From contig NZ_LGDG01000100.1 of NCBI RefSeq assembly GCF_001279775.1, positions 91,331-155,330 on the forward strand: a stretch of DNA of 64,000 bases, written 5' to 3'. Positions 46,682-54,754 of the stretch are shown here, one piece after another; positions within the stretch are counted from its first letter, which is position 1; each line of letters starts with the position of its first letter. Made by a program: the position numbers and the translations under genes. The notes under the pieces were generated by a model. The model did not search any database. It was not told the DNA's origin and was given only the letters and a program-made list of their open reading frames with translations. This DNA is from Streptomyces sp. MMG1533 (GTDB lineage: Bacteria > Actinomycetota > Actinomycetes > Streptomycetales > Streptomycetaceae).

Positions 46682-47424
46682 GCAGCCTGATCAAGCTGGA
46701 ACTCACCCGCGCCCTGCGCAACCGCAAGTTCCTGTTCTTCTCGGTGATCTACCCGTCGGTCCTGTTCCTGATCATCGCGGGCAACGCCGACAGCGCCACC
46801 GAGGTCACCGGCACCGGCACCGGCCTGACGGTACCGACGTACATGATGGTCTCGATGGCCTCCTTCGGCGCCCTCACCGCCGTCCTGATGGGCAACAGCG
46901 AGCGCATCGCCAAGGAGCGGGAGAGCGGCTGGGTACGGCAGTTGCGGCTGACCACGCTCCCGGGCCGCGGGTACGTCCTCGCGAAGACCGCGAGCGCCGC
47001 CGTGGTGAGCCTGCCGTCGATCGTCGTCGTCTTCGTCGTGGCGGCGGCCGTGAAGGACGTACGCCTGGACGCCTGGCAGTGGCTCGCCCTCACCGGCGCG
47101 ATCTGGGCCGGCAGCCTCGTCTTCGCCGCGCTCGGCGTCGCCATCGGCTACCTCGCGAGCGGGGACGCGGTCCGCCCGATCACGATGATCACCTACTTCG
47201 GCCTGTCGATGCTCGGCGGCCTGTGGATGCCGACGACGACCTTCCCGACGTGGCTGCAGAACATCGCCGAGTGGCTGCCCACGCACGCGTACGCTGCGCT
47301 GGGGCAGGCGATCGAACAGAGCCGGGCCCCGCGCGCCCAGGACATCGCCCTCCTCGCCTTCTTCTTCGTCCTGTTCACGGGCGGCGCGGCCTGGCTGTAC
47401 CGGAAGGACACGCTGAAAGCGTGA
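46678..47424 (+). CDS. ABC-2 type exporter permease
   Basis: 248 aa, GTG 46678 overlapping the ATPase stop. Six hydrophobic segments as expected for ABC2_membrane proteins, including FLFFSVIYPSVLFLIIAG, VSLPSIVVVFVVAAAV, GAIWAGSLVFAALGVAIGYL and IALLAFFFVLFTGGAAWLY. ERIAKERESGWVRQLRLTTL is the characteristic ABC-2 family segment. Its stop overlaps the kinase start. Confidence 0.92.
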   Translation: MSSLIKLELTRALRNRKFLFFSVIYPSVLFLIIAGNADSATEVTGTGTGLTVPTYMMVSMASFGALTAVLMGNSERIAKERESGWVRQLRLTTLPGRGYVLAKTASAAVVSLPSIVVVFVVAAAVKDVRLDAWQWLALTGAIWAGSLVFAALGVAIGYLASGDAVRPITMITYFGLSMLGGLWMPTTTFPTWLQNIAEWLPTHAYAALGQAIEQSRAPRAQDIALLAFFFVLFTGGAAWLYRKDTLKA

Positions 47425-48587
47425 GCGGCAACGGCATCGGCATAGGTCAGCGCCCGCAGAACCGCAGGCAGCGGGCGCTCAAGCTGCTCTGGACCGGCAT
47501 CTGGCTCGCCTATCTGAGCGCGCCCGTGGGCGACCTGCTGCACGGCGGGCACAGCGACGGCGTCCGGGTCCTCGGCTGGCTCGGTCTGGTGGCCTTCGTC
47601 GCCTGGTACTTCGCGCTGGTCTTCCGCGCCGGACGCGGCAATGCCACGACCGTGGTGCTCGGTTCGCTGGCCGTGCTCGCGGCGCAGTCGACCGTCCTCG
47701 CCCTCAGCCTCGGACGGGAGTGGCTCGTCCTGTTCGTCTACGTATGCGTGGGGGCCGGCGCGGCCCTTCCGATGCGGCTCGCCCGGCTGGTCATCCCGGC
47801 CGTGGCCGCCCTGCTGTCGGCGACCGCCCTGGCCGTACCGGACGGGACGGAGTATCTGGCCTCGCTGCTCCTCCCGGCGCTCCTCGGCGGGTTCTCCATG
47901 ACCGGTGTACGCGAACTCATCCGCACCACCGTCGAGTTGCGCGAGGCCCGCGCCACCGTCGCCCAGCTCGCCGCCAACGAGGAGCGCCTGCGCCTCGCCC
48001 GCGACCTGCACGACCTGCTGGGCCACTCGCTCTCCCTGATCACGCTCAAGAGCGAGCTGGCGGGCCGTATGCTGCCCGGCCACCCCGACAAGGCGGCCCA
48101 GGAGGTCGCCGACATCGAACAGGTCAGCCGCCAGGCCCTGGTCGACGTCCGCGAGGCGGTCACCGGCTACCGCCGCCCGCGCCTGCCCGCCGAACTCGCG
48201 GGCGTCCAGGTCGCGTTGACGGCGGCCGGCGTCACCGCGGACCTGCCCGCCGAACCCGACCTCGCCGGCATCCCCGAGGAGAGCGAGTCGGCCCTGGCCT
48301 GGGCGCTGCGCGAGGCGGTGACGAACGTCGTACGGCACAGCGGCGCCCGCCGCTGCACGGTGGACCTCGTCCGCCGCCAGACCCTCGACGGCCCCGTCCT
48401 CGAACTCTCCGTCGAGGACAACGGCTCCGGCGGCCCGGGCGACGGCCCCGGCAACGGGCTGACCGGCCTCACCGAACGCCTGGCGAAGGCGGGCGGCTCC
48501 CTGGAGGCGGGCGGTACCCGGCACGGATTCCGGCTGGTCGCCCGCGTACCCGCCGCCGACACCGCGGACGTAGGATCCGGCACATGA
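47421..48587 (+). CDS. Sensor histidine kinase (HisKA_3/NarL-type)
   Basis: 388 aa; GTG 47421 overlaps the permease stop (GTGA). About five membrane helices make up the first 160 residues, with little extracytoplasmic sequence, as in DesK-like kinases that sense the membrane. The dimerisation/phospho-acceptor segment is RLARDLHDLLGHSLSLITLK (His near residue 197) and the ATP-binding domain has LREAVTNVVRHSGARRCTV and GNGLTGLTERL. It probably senses an envelope or drug signal and controls the linked exporter through the next gene. Confidence 0.93.
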   Translation: MSGNGIGIGQRPQNRRQRALKLLWTGIWLAYLSAPVGDLLHGGHSDGVRVLGWLGLVAFVAWYFALVFRAGRGNATTVVLGSLAVLAAQSTVLALSLGREWLVLFVYVCVGAGAALPMRLARLVIPAVAALLSATALAVPDGTEYLASLLLPALLGGFSMTGVRELIRTTVELREARATVAQLAANEERLRLARDLHDLLGHSLSLITLKSELAGRMLPGHPDKAAQEVADIEQVSRQALVDVREAVTGYRRPRLPAELAGVQVALTAAGVTADLPAEPDLAGIPEESESALAWALREAVTNVVRHSGARRCTVDLVRRQTLDGPVLELSVEDNGSGGPGDGPGNGLTGLTERLAKAGGSLEAGGTRHGFRLVARVPAADTADVGSGT

Positions 48588-49198
48588 CCCGCACGATCAA
48601 GGTCCTGCTCGCCGAGGACCAGTCGATGGTCCGCGAGGCCCTGGCCGCCCTCCTCGGCCTCGAGGACGACATCGAGGTGGTCGCCCAGGTCGCCCGCGGC
48701 GACGAGGTCCTGGCGGCCGCCCGCGAGCACGACGTCGACGTGGCGCTCCTCGACATCGAGATGCCGGGCGCGACGGGCATCGAGGCGGCGGCTCTGGTGC
48801 ACGCGGAACTGCCTGCGGTGAGGCTGGTCGTCCTCACCACCTTCGGCCGCCCCGGCTACCTCCGCAGCGCCATGGAGGCCGGCGCCGACGCCTTCCTGGT
48901 CAAGGACGCCCCCGCTTCCCAACTCGCCGCAGCGGTACGCAAGGTACTGGCGGGGGAGCGGGTCATCGACCCGACGCTGGCGGCAGCGGCGCTGGCGGAG
49001 GGCGCCAATCCGCTGACGGACCGCGAGCGCGAGGTTCTCCGCGCGGCGGAAGACGGCTCCACGAACGCGGAGTTGGCGGCAGAGCTCCACCTGTCCCAGG
49101 GCACGGTCCGCAACTATCTCTCGACGGCCATCCAGAAACTGGCGGTGCGGAACAGGGCGGAGGCGGTGCGGATCGCCAGGGACAAGGGCTGGCTGTAG
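48584..49198 (+). CDS. NarL/LuxR-family response regulator
   Basis: 204 aa; ATG 48584 overlaps the kinase stop (ATGA). The receiver domain has acidic residues in LLAEDQSM, the phospho-acceptor Asp in VALLDIEMPG (near residue 55) and Lys in LVKDAP. The C-terminal LuxR-type HTH is LTDREREVLRAAEDGSTNAE to TVRNYLSTAIQKL. Four consecutive overlapping stops and starts make 45758-49198 one translationally coupled unit, in which the regulator most likely controls its own exporter. Confidence 0.95.
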   Translation: MTRTIKVLLAEDQSMVREALAALLGLEDDIEVVAQVARGDEVLAAAREHDVDVALLDIEMPGATGIEAAALVHAELPAVRLVVLTTFGRPGYLRSAMEAGADAFLVKDAPASQLAAAVRKVLAGERVIDPTLAAAALAEGANPLTDREREVLRAAEDGSTNAELAAELHLSQGTVRNYLSTAIQKLAVRNRAEAVRIARDKGWL

Positions 49199-49225
49199 GA
49201 CGCCCCTTGGGGCGACGTCCCAAGG

Positions 49226-50077
49226 TCAGTTCAGCATCGCCCGCGCCGCATGCGCCTGTTGCCGGACCCGAGCCGCGGCCGGCTCGTCCACGGCCCCCAC
49301 CAGCTCCGCATACGCCTCCAACTCCGCGGCCCCATCGGCGAAGTCGCCCCGTTGCACGAGCAACTGCGCCCGCTCGTACCGCAACCGCGCAGGATGCGAA
49401 GGCAACAGCAACGACAACTCCACCGCCCACAGAGACACGTCCGACCGCTCCGGCCGGGCCGAGGCCCACGCGCGAATGTTGTTCAGGATCCGCAGCACGA
49501 CCTCCAAAGGCTCCGCGGGACCAAGCATCGACGGCTGCAGCGAGGCCCCCGTCGCCCCCGCCACCAGCAACTCCGCGTCGTCGCCGGTCAACACCCGCCC
49601 ACCGTCGAAAGGATCGGCGAGAACCTGTTCGTCCGGCGAACCGAAGCCGACGACGAAATGCCCGGGCAGCGCAACCCCGTACACCGGCGCCCCGGCCCGC
49701 CGTGCCACCTCCATCCACACCACGGACAGCAGGATCGGCAGCCCGCGCCGCCGCCGCAGCACGTCATGCAGCAGCGACGACTCGAGCCGCTGATAGTCCG
49801 CGGGGGAGCCACGGAACCCGTACCGCTCGCCGAGCAGCTCGCACAGCGCGACCGCCCAGGACCGCGGCCCGCCGGGCCGGAACGGCAGCTGTCCGGCCAT
49901 CCCGTCCAGCTCGATCTGCGCGCCGTCCAATCCCGCCTCGTCCAGCGCCCCGTCCGCCTCCGCTCCCACCAGCAGGCACAGCGTGGACAGGTCGGGTCGC
50001 TCGGAGCGGGCCTCCTCGGCGAACCGGCGGCGCAGTTCGGCGGAGCGTTCCGGGGGTGGTGGGTAGGGGGGACGCAT
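49226..50077 (-). CDS. SirB1-like transglutaminase-core protein
   Basis: 283 aa from ATG 50077 (MRPPYPPPPE). The central segment SSLLHDVLRRRRGLPILLSV and YGVALPGHFVVGFG is the SirB1/Transglut_core2 hallmark, with a possible catalytic His in LPGHF and no obvious partner Cys, so it is likely a non-enzymatic relative. The C-terminal part (LRILNNIRAW, LRYERAQLLVQRGDFADGAA) has TPR-like helices. It lies 29 bp downstream of the GNAT gene. Confidence 0.85.
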   Translation of the reverse strand: MRPPYPPPPERSAELRRRFAEEARSERPDLSTLCLLVGAEADGALDEAGLDGAQIELDGMAGQLPFRPGGPRSWAVALCELLGERYGFRGSPADYQRLESSLLHDVLRRRRGLPILLSVVWMEVARRAGAPVYGVALPGHFVVGFGSPDEQVLADPFDGGRVLTGDDAELLVAGATGASLQPSMLGPAEPLEVVLRILNNIRAWASARPERSDVSLWAVELSLLLPSHPARLRYERAQLLVQRGDFADGAAELEAYAELVGAVDEPAAARVRQQAHAARAMLN

Positions 50078-50106
50078 AGCTGGCTCGTGCCCTTTCGCGG
50101 CGATCG

Positions 50107-51150
50107 CTACCGTTCGTTCCCGGTACTTCCGGGTGCGCGGTAGTGGTGGTACGCGTGGTGCGCGGCGAAGCCCATCCGGGCGTACATCGCCCGCGCAGCC
50201 GCGTTGTCCGTCTCGACCTGGAGCCACGCCGCCGAGGCGCCCTCGTCCAGGGCACGCCGCGCGAGCGCGGCCATCACGGTGGAGGCCAGCCCCCGCCGCC
50301 GCAGCGCGGGATCCACCTCGACGGCGGCGAAGCCGGCCCACCGCCCGTCGACGACACACCGGCCGATGGCGGCAGGCGCACCCCCGGCCTCCGCCGCCAC
50401 GGTCGCGAACCACACCGAGGGCCCGCTCCCCAGCACCTTCAGGGCCACCTCACTCACCCCCTTGCGCTGATACCGGGCAAGCCAAGCCTCGTCCGCCTCC
50501 CGGGCCAGCACCACTTTGGAGCCCTCGGCCCGGTCGGCGAGCGGCGCCAGCGCGCCGATCCACAGCTCGGCGGTCACCTCCCGCGTCCACTCCCGCCGCT
50601 CCAGCTCCGCGCACAGCAGCTCCTGCGTCCCCTCGGCGCCCGTCGCGGTCTGGACGTAGGCCGGCAGCCCACGGTCGCCGTACCAGCGTCGTACGACGGT
50701 CAGGGCCTCGTCGAGCGGCATCCCGGGGTCGCCGAGCGGCAGCACCGAGTTGGCGCGCCGCGTGAAGCCGGCGGCGGCCCGCAGCTCCCATCCGCCGAGC
50801 CGCTCGCTCTCCACCGGCCGCCAGGCCCGGGAGGCGACGGGGGCCAGCTCCTCGTACGAGGCGGCGGGACCCCGTCGGCGGGCCGGGGAGGGGGGTACGA
50901 CCTTGCCCGCGACCAGCGAGGATTCCGGAATCCGGACACTCTCCCCGTCCCGTCGTGTGATCAGCAGCACACCGCTGTCCCATGATGTGAGAACACCCAC
51001 CGTGTCGGTGAACTTCTCGTTCATCACCCCAGGTTCGGCCAAGCGGCGCACAGATACCCGTTTGCCCACGTCAGCAGCGGTGATATGGACCACGAGACGT
51101 CCAGTCGCAGAGATTTCCACAGGTCGGTCCACCCCTCCTGTTCGGATCAT
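50107..51150 (-). CDS. GNAT acetyltransferase with N-terminal SH3-like domain
   Basis: 347 aa from ATG 51150; a TTG two codons upstream is the only alternative and neither has a strong ribosome site. Residues about 1-90 form a small beta-rich module (RLVVHITAADVGKRVSVRRL, TDTVGVLTSWDSGVLLITRR). The C-terminal GNAT domain contains the acetyl-CoA loop EVDPALRRRGLASTVMAALA and LQVETDNAAARAMYARMGFA, as in RimI-type enzymes. The substrate is unknown. It is divergent from the ferredoxin gene. Confidence 0.87.
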   Translation of the reverse strand: MIRTGGVDRPVEISATGRLVVHITAADVGKRVSVRRLAEPGVMNEKFTDTVGVLTSWDSGVLLITRRDGESVRIPESSLVAGKVVPPSPARRRGPAASYEELAPVASRAWRPVESERLGGWELRAAAGFTRRANSVLPLGDPGMPLDEALTVVRRWYGDRGLPAYVQTATGAEGTQELLCAELERREWTREVTAELWIGALAPLADRAEGSKVVLAREADEAWLARYQRKGVSEVALKVLGSGPSVWFATVAAEAGGAPAAIGRCVVDGRWAGFAAVEVDPALRRRGLASTVMAALARRALDEGASAAWLQVETDNAAARAMYARMGFAAHHAYHHYRAPGSTGNER

Positions 51151-51261
51151 GCCCAAGAACGGAGATACTAGAGGCGGGCATCGACGACGCCGCGCTCCCG
51201 CGCGCCAGGTGGCGGAGCCTGAAGACGGCTCGCCAGCGCCCTATCGAGGAGGAACGACAGC

Positions 51262-51582
51262 GTGACCTACGTCATCGCGCAGCCTTGTGTCGACGTCAAG
51301 GACAAGGCGTGCATCGAGGAGTGCCCGGTCGACTGCATCTACGAGGGCCAGCGGTCCTTGTACATCCACCCGGACGAATGCGTCGACTGTGGTGCTTGTG
51401 AGCCGGTCTGCCCGGTCGAGGCGATCTTCTACGAAGACGACACTCCCGAGGAGTGGAAGGACTACTACAAGGCGAACGTCGAGTTCTTCGACGAGCTCGG
51501 CTCGCCCGGTGGCGCCAGCAAGCTGGGCCTGATCGAACGCGACCACCCCTTCATCGCCGCGCTGCCGCCGCAGGCCGAGTAG
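51262..51582 (+). CDS. fdxA: Seven-iron ferredoxin
   Basis: 106 aa, GTG start with GAGGAGG upstream. The cluster-binding pattern is intact: C9, C17 and C21 in PCVDVKDKACIEECPVDC and the second set in CVDCGACEPVCPVEAIF, which in this family binds one [3Fe-4S] and one [4Fe-4S] cluster. It is an electron carrier; the actinobacterial homologue (FdxC in M. tuberculosis) is also followed by dapC. A strong hairpin follows, so it is probably transcribed alone. Confidence 0.95.
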   Translation: MTYVIAQPCVDVKDKACIEECPVDCIYEGQRSLYIHPDECVDCGACEPVCPVEAIFYEDDTPEEWKDYYKANVEFFDELGSPGGASKLGLIERDHPFIAALPPQAE

Positions 51583-51608
51583 TCCGCAAAGCGGCCCGCA
51601 TCCGTGCC

Positions 51609-51660
51609 GCCTCGGTCCCGTACGGCCTGATCGCCCTTGATCGCCGTACGGGACCGAGGC
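51609..51660 (+). terminator. Terminator between ferredoxin gene and dapC
   Basis: A perfect 18-bp stem (51609-51626 with 51643-51660), a 16-nt loop and a short GTTTG after it, 27 bp past the ferredoxin stop. Confidence 0.85.
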
Positions 51661-51694
51661 GTTTGCCGTACTGAAGAAAGTGAGTCCGAGTACC

Positions 51695-52792
51695 GTGTCC
51701 GCAGTCTCCGACCGTCTCCCCACCTTCCCCTGGGACAAGCTGGCGCCGTACAAGGCGACGGCCGCCGCGCACCCGGACGGCATCGTCGACCTGTCCGTCG
51801 GCACCCCGGTCGACCCGGTCCCCGAGCTGATCCAGAAAGCGCTGATCGCCGCGGCGGACTCCCCGGGCTACCCGACCGTCTGGGGCACGCCCGAGCTGCG
51901 CGACGCGATCACCGGCTGGTTGGAGCGCCGCCTGGGCGCCCGCGAGGTCACCCACCGCCACGTCCTGCCGATCGTCGGCTCCAAGGAACTCGTCGCCTGG
52001 CTCCCGACCCAGCTGGGCCTCGGCCCCGGCGACCGGGTCGCGTACCCGCGCCTCGCCTACCCGACGTACGAGGTCGGCGCCCGCCTGGCCCGCGCCGAGT
52101 ACGAGGTCTACGACGACCCGACCGAGCTGGACCCGGCCGGCCTGAAGCTGCTCTGGCTGAACTCTCCGTCCAACCCCACGGGCAGGGTGCTGGACAAGGA
52201 GGAGCTCACGCGGATCGTGGCGTGGGCCCGGTCGCACGGGATCCTGCTCTTCTCCGACGAGTGCTACCTGGAGCTGGGCTGGGAGGCCGACCCGGTCTCC
52301 GTCCTCCACCCCGAGGTGAACGGCGGCTCTTACGACGGCATCGTGGCCGTCCACTCCCTCTCCAAGCGCTCCAACCTGGCCGGCTACCGCGCCGCGTTCC
52401 TGGCGGGCGACCCGGCCGTCCTGGGCCCGCTCCTGGAGATCCGCAAGCACGGCGGCATGATGACGCCCGCACCCACGCAGGCGGCGGTGGTGGCAGCCCT
52501 CGGCGACGACACCCACGTCCGCGAACAGCGCGAGCGCTATGCCGTCCGCCGTTCGCTGTTGCGCGAAGCGCTGCTGAAGCACGGGTTCCGCATCGAGCAC
52601 AGCGAGGCCAGCCTCTACCTCTGGGTCACCCGCGACGAGCCCTGCTGGGACACGGTGGCCCACCTGTCCGGACTGGGCATCCTCGTCGCCCCCGGCGACT
52701 TCTACGGCGAGGCGGGCGAGAACTTCGTACGAGTGGCGCTCACGGCGACGGACGAGCGGGTACGGGCGGCGGTGCAGCGGCTGGCGCCGTAG
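51695..52792 (+). CDS. dapC: Succinyldiaminopimelate transaminase
   Basis: 365 aa from GTG 51695; an in-frame GTG at 51680 is also possible. Class I/II PLP aminotransferase fold: SVGTPVDPVPELIQKAL, NSPSNPTGRVLDKEE, SDECYLELGWE, and the PLP lysine in VHSLSKRSNLAGYR. It converts N-succinyl-2-amino-6-ketopimelate to N-succinyl-LL-diaminopimelate in the lysine/peptidoglycan branch, with dapE 2 kb downstream catalysing the next step. Length and segments match the actinobacterial DapC. Confidence 0.93.
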   Translation: MSAVSDRLPTFPWDKLAPYKATAAAHPDGIVDLSVGTPVDPVPELIQKALIAAADSPGYPTVWGTPELRDAITGWLERRLGAREVTHRHVLPIVGSKELVAWLPTQLGLGPGDRVAYPRLAYPTYEVGARLARAEYEVYDDPTELDPAGLKLLWLNSPSNPTGRVLDKEELTRIVAWARSHGILLFSDECYLELGWEADPVSVLHPEVNGGSYDGIVAVHSLSKRSNLAGYRAAFLAGDPAVLGPLLEIRKHGGMMTPAPTQAAVVAALGDDTHVREQRERYAVRRSLLREALLKHGFRIEHSEASLYLWVTRDEPCWDTVAHLSGLGILVAPGDFYGEAGENFVRVALTATDERVRAAVQRLAP

Positions 52793-52827
52793 TCGCCCGG
52801 CTGTGGGCACTGCCGGCACAAGCGCAC

Positions 52828-52870
52828 ACGGCGACGGGGCCCAGGCGACAACCCTGGACCCCGTCGCCGT
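52828..52870. terminator. Bidirectional hairpin between dapC and the secreted protein gene
   Basis: A 17-bp stem with one mismatch (52828-52845 with 52853-52870) and a 7-nt loop, between convergent genes. Confidence 0.8.
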
Positions 52871-52891
52871 ACGGCAATGGCGCAGCCGACG

Positions 52892-53347
52892 TCAGCCGAC
52901 CGGCAGGCTCTTCACCGGCAGGGTGTCCGCCGCCGACAGCCCATCCTTGGTGAGGGAGTCCGTCGGCAGACCGCCCTTCGTCGCCGTGGACGTGGTGTCA
53001 CCGAGGACGTCCTTGGCGGAGCCCGCCACTTCGCCCGCGGTCTTGTCCACCGAAGGCGTCGCCTTCTTCACGGCCTTGCCCTTGCCCTTGTTCTTGCCCG
53101 CGGCCGGTACGGCCTTCTGGACGGCCTTGCCGCCGGCTTCTGCCGCGGTGCCGGTCAGGTTCTGAGCCGCACCGTCGACCGTGTCGCCGACGCTCGCCCC
53201 GTCCAGGGCGGTCAGCCCACCGAGGTTCGGGGTGGCCGGCAGCTCGGGGGCTGCGCTGGCGGAGCCGGCCGCACCGACCCCGGCAGCCGCGCCCGCAGCG
53301 ACGAGCAGCGCGGCACGGGCGATCCGTCGGGTCAGGGGGAGGGACAT
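52892..53347 (-). CDS. Small secreted Ala/Gly/Lys-rich protein
   Basis: 151 aa from ATG 53347, with AAAGGAG 5 nt upstream. A clear Sec signal peptide (RRIARAALLVAAGAAAGVGA ... ASA, cleavage near residue 32) is followed by a low-complexity mature part: APELPATPNLGGLTALDG, a Lys-rich middle (GKNKGKGKAVKKATP) and an acidic/Thr-rich end (LPVKSLPVG). No conserved domain recognised; the mature part has no Cys. Genes like this are common in Streptomyces and have no known role. Confidence 0.8.
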   Translation of the reverse strand: MSLPLTRRIARAALLVAAGAAAGVGAAGSASAAPELPATPNLGGLTALDGASVGDTVDGAAQNLTGTAAEAGGKAVQKAVPAAGKNKGKGKAVKKATPSVDKTAGEVAGSAKDVLGDTTSTATKGGLPTDSLTKDGLSAADTLPVKSLPVG

Positions 53348-53684
53348 GTTGCTCCTTTGACGGGAGGGAACGATGAAGTGTCCGGCCATGCCCGGCAGTT
53401 GACCGACTGGCTGTCGATCCGGCTGTTGATCTCCGGGCTCGGACGCAGTGACTACCGCTCGAAGCCCGGGAAGGTTGCGGCGGGCCAACGTAAAGAGTTG
53501 GCAATGCGTCGCATTATCGGCTGTGGATAAAAGCGGGCAAAAGGTACCCGGTCCGAAAGTGTGCCGAATCCTTACAGCCCTTGGCTCTCAAGGGTCTCGA
53601 CGAATACGGGGGTGACGCGACGAAAACCTGCACACACCCACGCCCGAACCGGGCGGACGTAACCCTTCCGAGTGGGCGCCCGTA
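53348..53684. promoter_or_regulatory. Intergenic region with two nested inverted repeats
   Basis: 337 bp upstream of the secreted-protein gene. It contains CCAAC/GTTGG (53485-53489 with 53497-53501) and a perfect 13-bp palindrome AATGCGTCGCATT (53503-53515), side by side and more A/T-rich than the surroundings, about 140-170 bp before the gene start. These could be operators for the minus-strand promoter. The rest shows nothing clear. Confidence 0.4.
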
Positions 53685-54677
53685 CTACTGAGCGGTGACG
53701 ATTCGGACCGAGCCGGCGGCCCGCTCCGCGCCTCCGGCGCCCTTCGTGCCGGCGGTACGCCACTGGCTGTCCGTGTTCCCGGCCGTCCACTGCCGCCCGG
53801 CGTACGAGACCCGCTCGATGTGCAGCGCGGAGGCGTTGGCCACGGCCCAGTGCGCCAGCTGCCAGCCGCGCTGCCGAAGGCTGCGGCCGGAGCCGGAGCC
53901 GGAGCCCGTCTCGGCGGTCACGGGCAGCGTGACGGTCCGCCCGCCGCCTCCGCTCCCGCTCGCGGAGGGCGTCGGCGTGGGGGTCGCCTCGGCGCCCACC
54001 TCGGCCGAGGCCGACTCCAGCACGTCCTGCCCGAAGTCCCGTACGAGCGCGGTCCGCACCGCGTCCGCACCCGCGGCCCGCGTGGCGTCCGGACGGCCCT
54101 CGCAGGTCAGCGTGGCCGCCGACTGCCCGGTGAGGGCGGCGGCGAGCAGCGTGGCGTCCGGCTCGTGCTTGGCGTACGCCGTCGGATAGCCGCTGCGCTG
54201 CACCTTCTGCGCGGCGACGGTCAGTGGCAGTTCCGTGTAGTCGGCCACCTTGGCCAGGTGCTCGTAGAAGATGTTCGCCGAGTAGGTCGGGTCCAGGATC
54301 TCCTTCGACGTGCCCCAGCCCTGCGAGGGCCGCTGCTGGAACAGGCCGAGCGAGTCGCGGTCGCCGTGGGTGATGTTGCGCAGCGCCGACTCCTGGAGCG
54401 CGGTGGCGAGCGCGATCGTCACGGCCCGCTCGGGCATCCCGCGCCCGGTGCCGACGGCCGCGATCGTGGCCGCGTTCACCGCCTGCTCGGGCGTGAACTC
54501 GTAGGTGGCTCCGTCGCTCCTGCCCGAGACGACCTTGCACCCCGGTGTGCCCGCGCCGGTGACGTACTGCACCACGAGGTAACCGGCCACGGCACACAGG
54601 ACCACCAGGGCCGCCACGAAACGGAAGAGGCGGCCACGACGCTTGGGAGTAGGGGACAGCTCTGGCACGCGCCACAA
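53685..54677 (-). CDS. Membrane-anchored lysozyme-like protein
   Basis: 330 aa from TTG 54677; an in-frame GTG at 54668 is an alternative, and neither has a clear ribosome site. Basic N-terminus and one membrane helix (FRFVAALVVLCAVAGYLVVQ), then an extracellular helical domain with ATIAAVGTGRGMPERAVTIA, ALATALQESALRNITHGD and SLGLFQQRPSQGWGT, the layout of transglycosylase/lysozyme-like folds with a candidate catalytic Glu in LQESAL. A Ser/Gly/Thr-rich linker precedes a C-terminal part ending SVRIVTAQ. Annotations calling this family a heavy-metal transporter appear to be wrong. It could cut or bind peptidoglycan. Confidence 0.75.
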   Translation of the reverse strand: MWRVPELSPTPKRRGRLFRFVAALVVLCAVAGYLVVQYVTGAGTPGCKVVSGRSDGATYEFTPEQAVNAATIAAVGTGRGMPERAVTIALATALQESALRNITHGDRDSLGLFQQRPSQGWGTSKEILDPTYSANIFYEHLAKVADYTELPLTVAAQKVQRSGYPTAYAKHEPDATLLAAALTGQSAATLTCEGRPDATRAAGADAVRTALVRDFGQDVLESASAEVGAEATPTPTPSASGSGGGGRTVTLPVTAETGSGSGSGRSLRQRGWQLAHWAVANASALHIERVSYAGRQWTAGNTDSQWRTAGTKGAGGAERAAGSVRIVTAQ

Positions 54678-54754
54678 GATACTGGAGAGTACTGTGCGCG
54701 CTGTGCCAGGCGGGGAAAGTCAGGGGCCGGCCCCGGGGAGTTAGGGTCGACAGC

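Noticed and set aside
49199..49220. Hairpin after the response regulator as a terminator
   Set aside because: Pairing needs a bulge and a 2-nt loop, so support is too weak.
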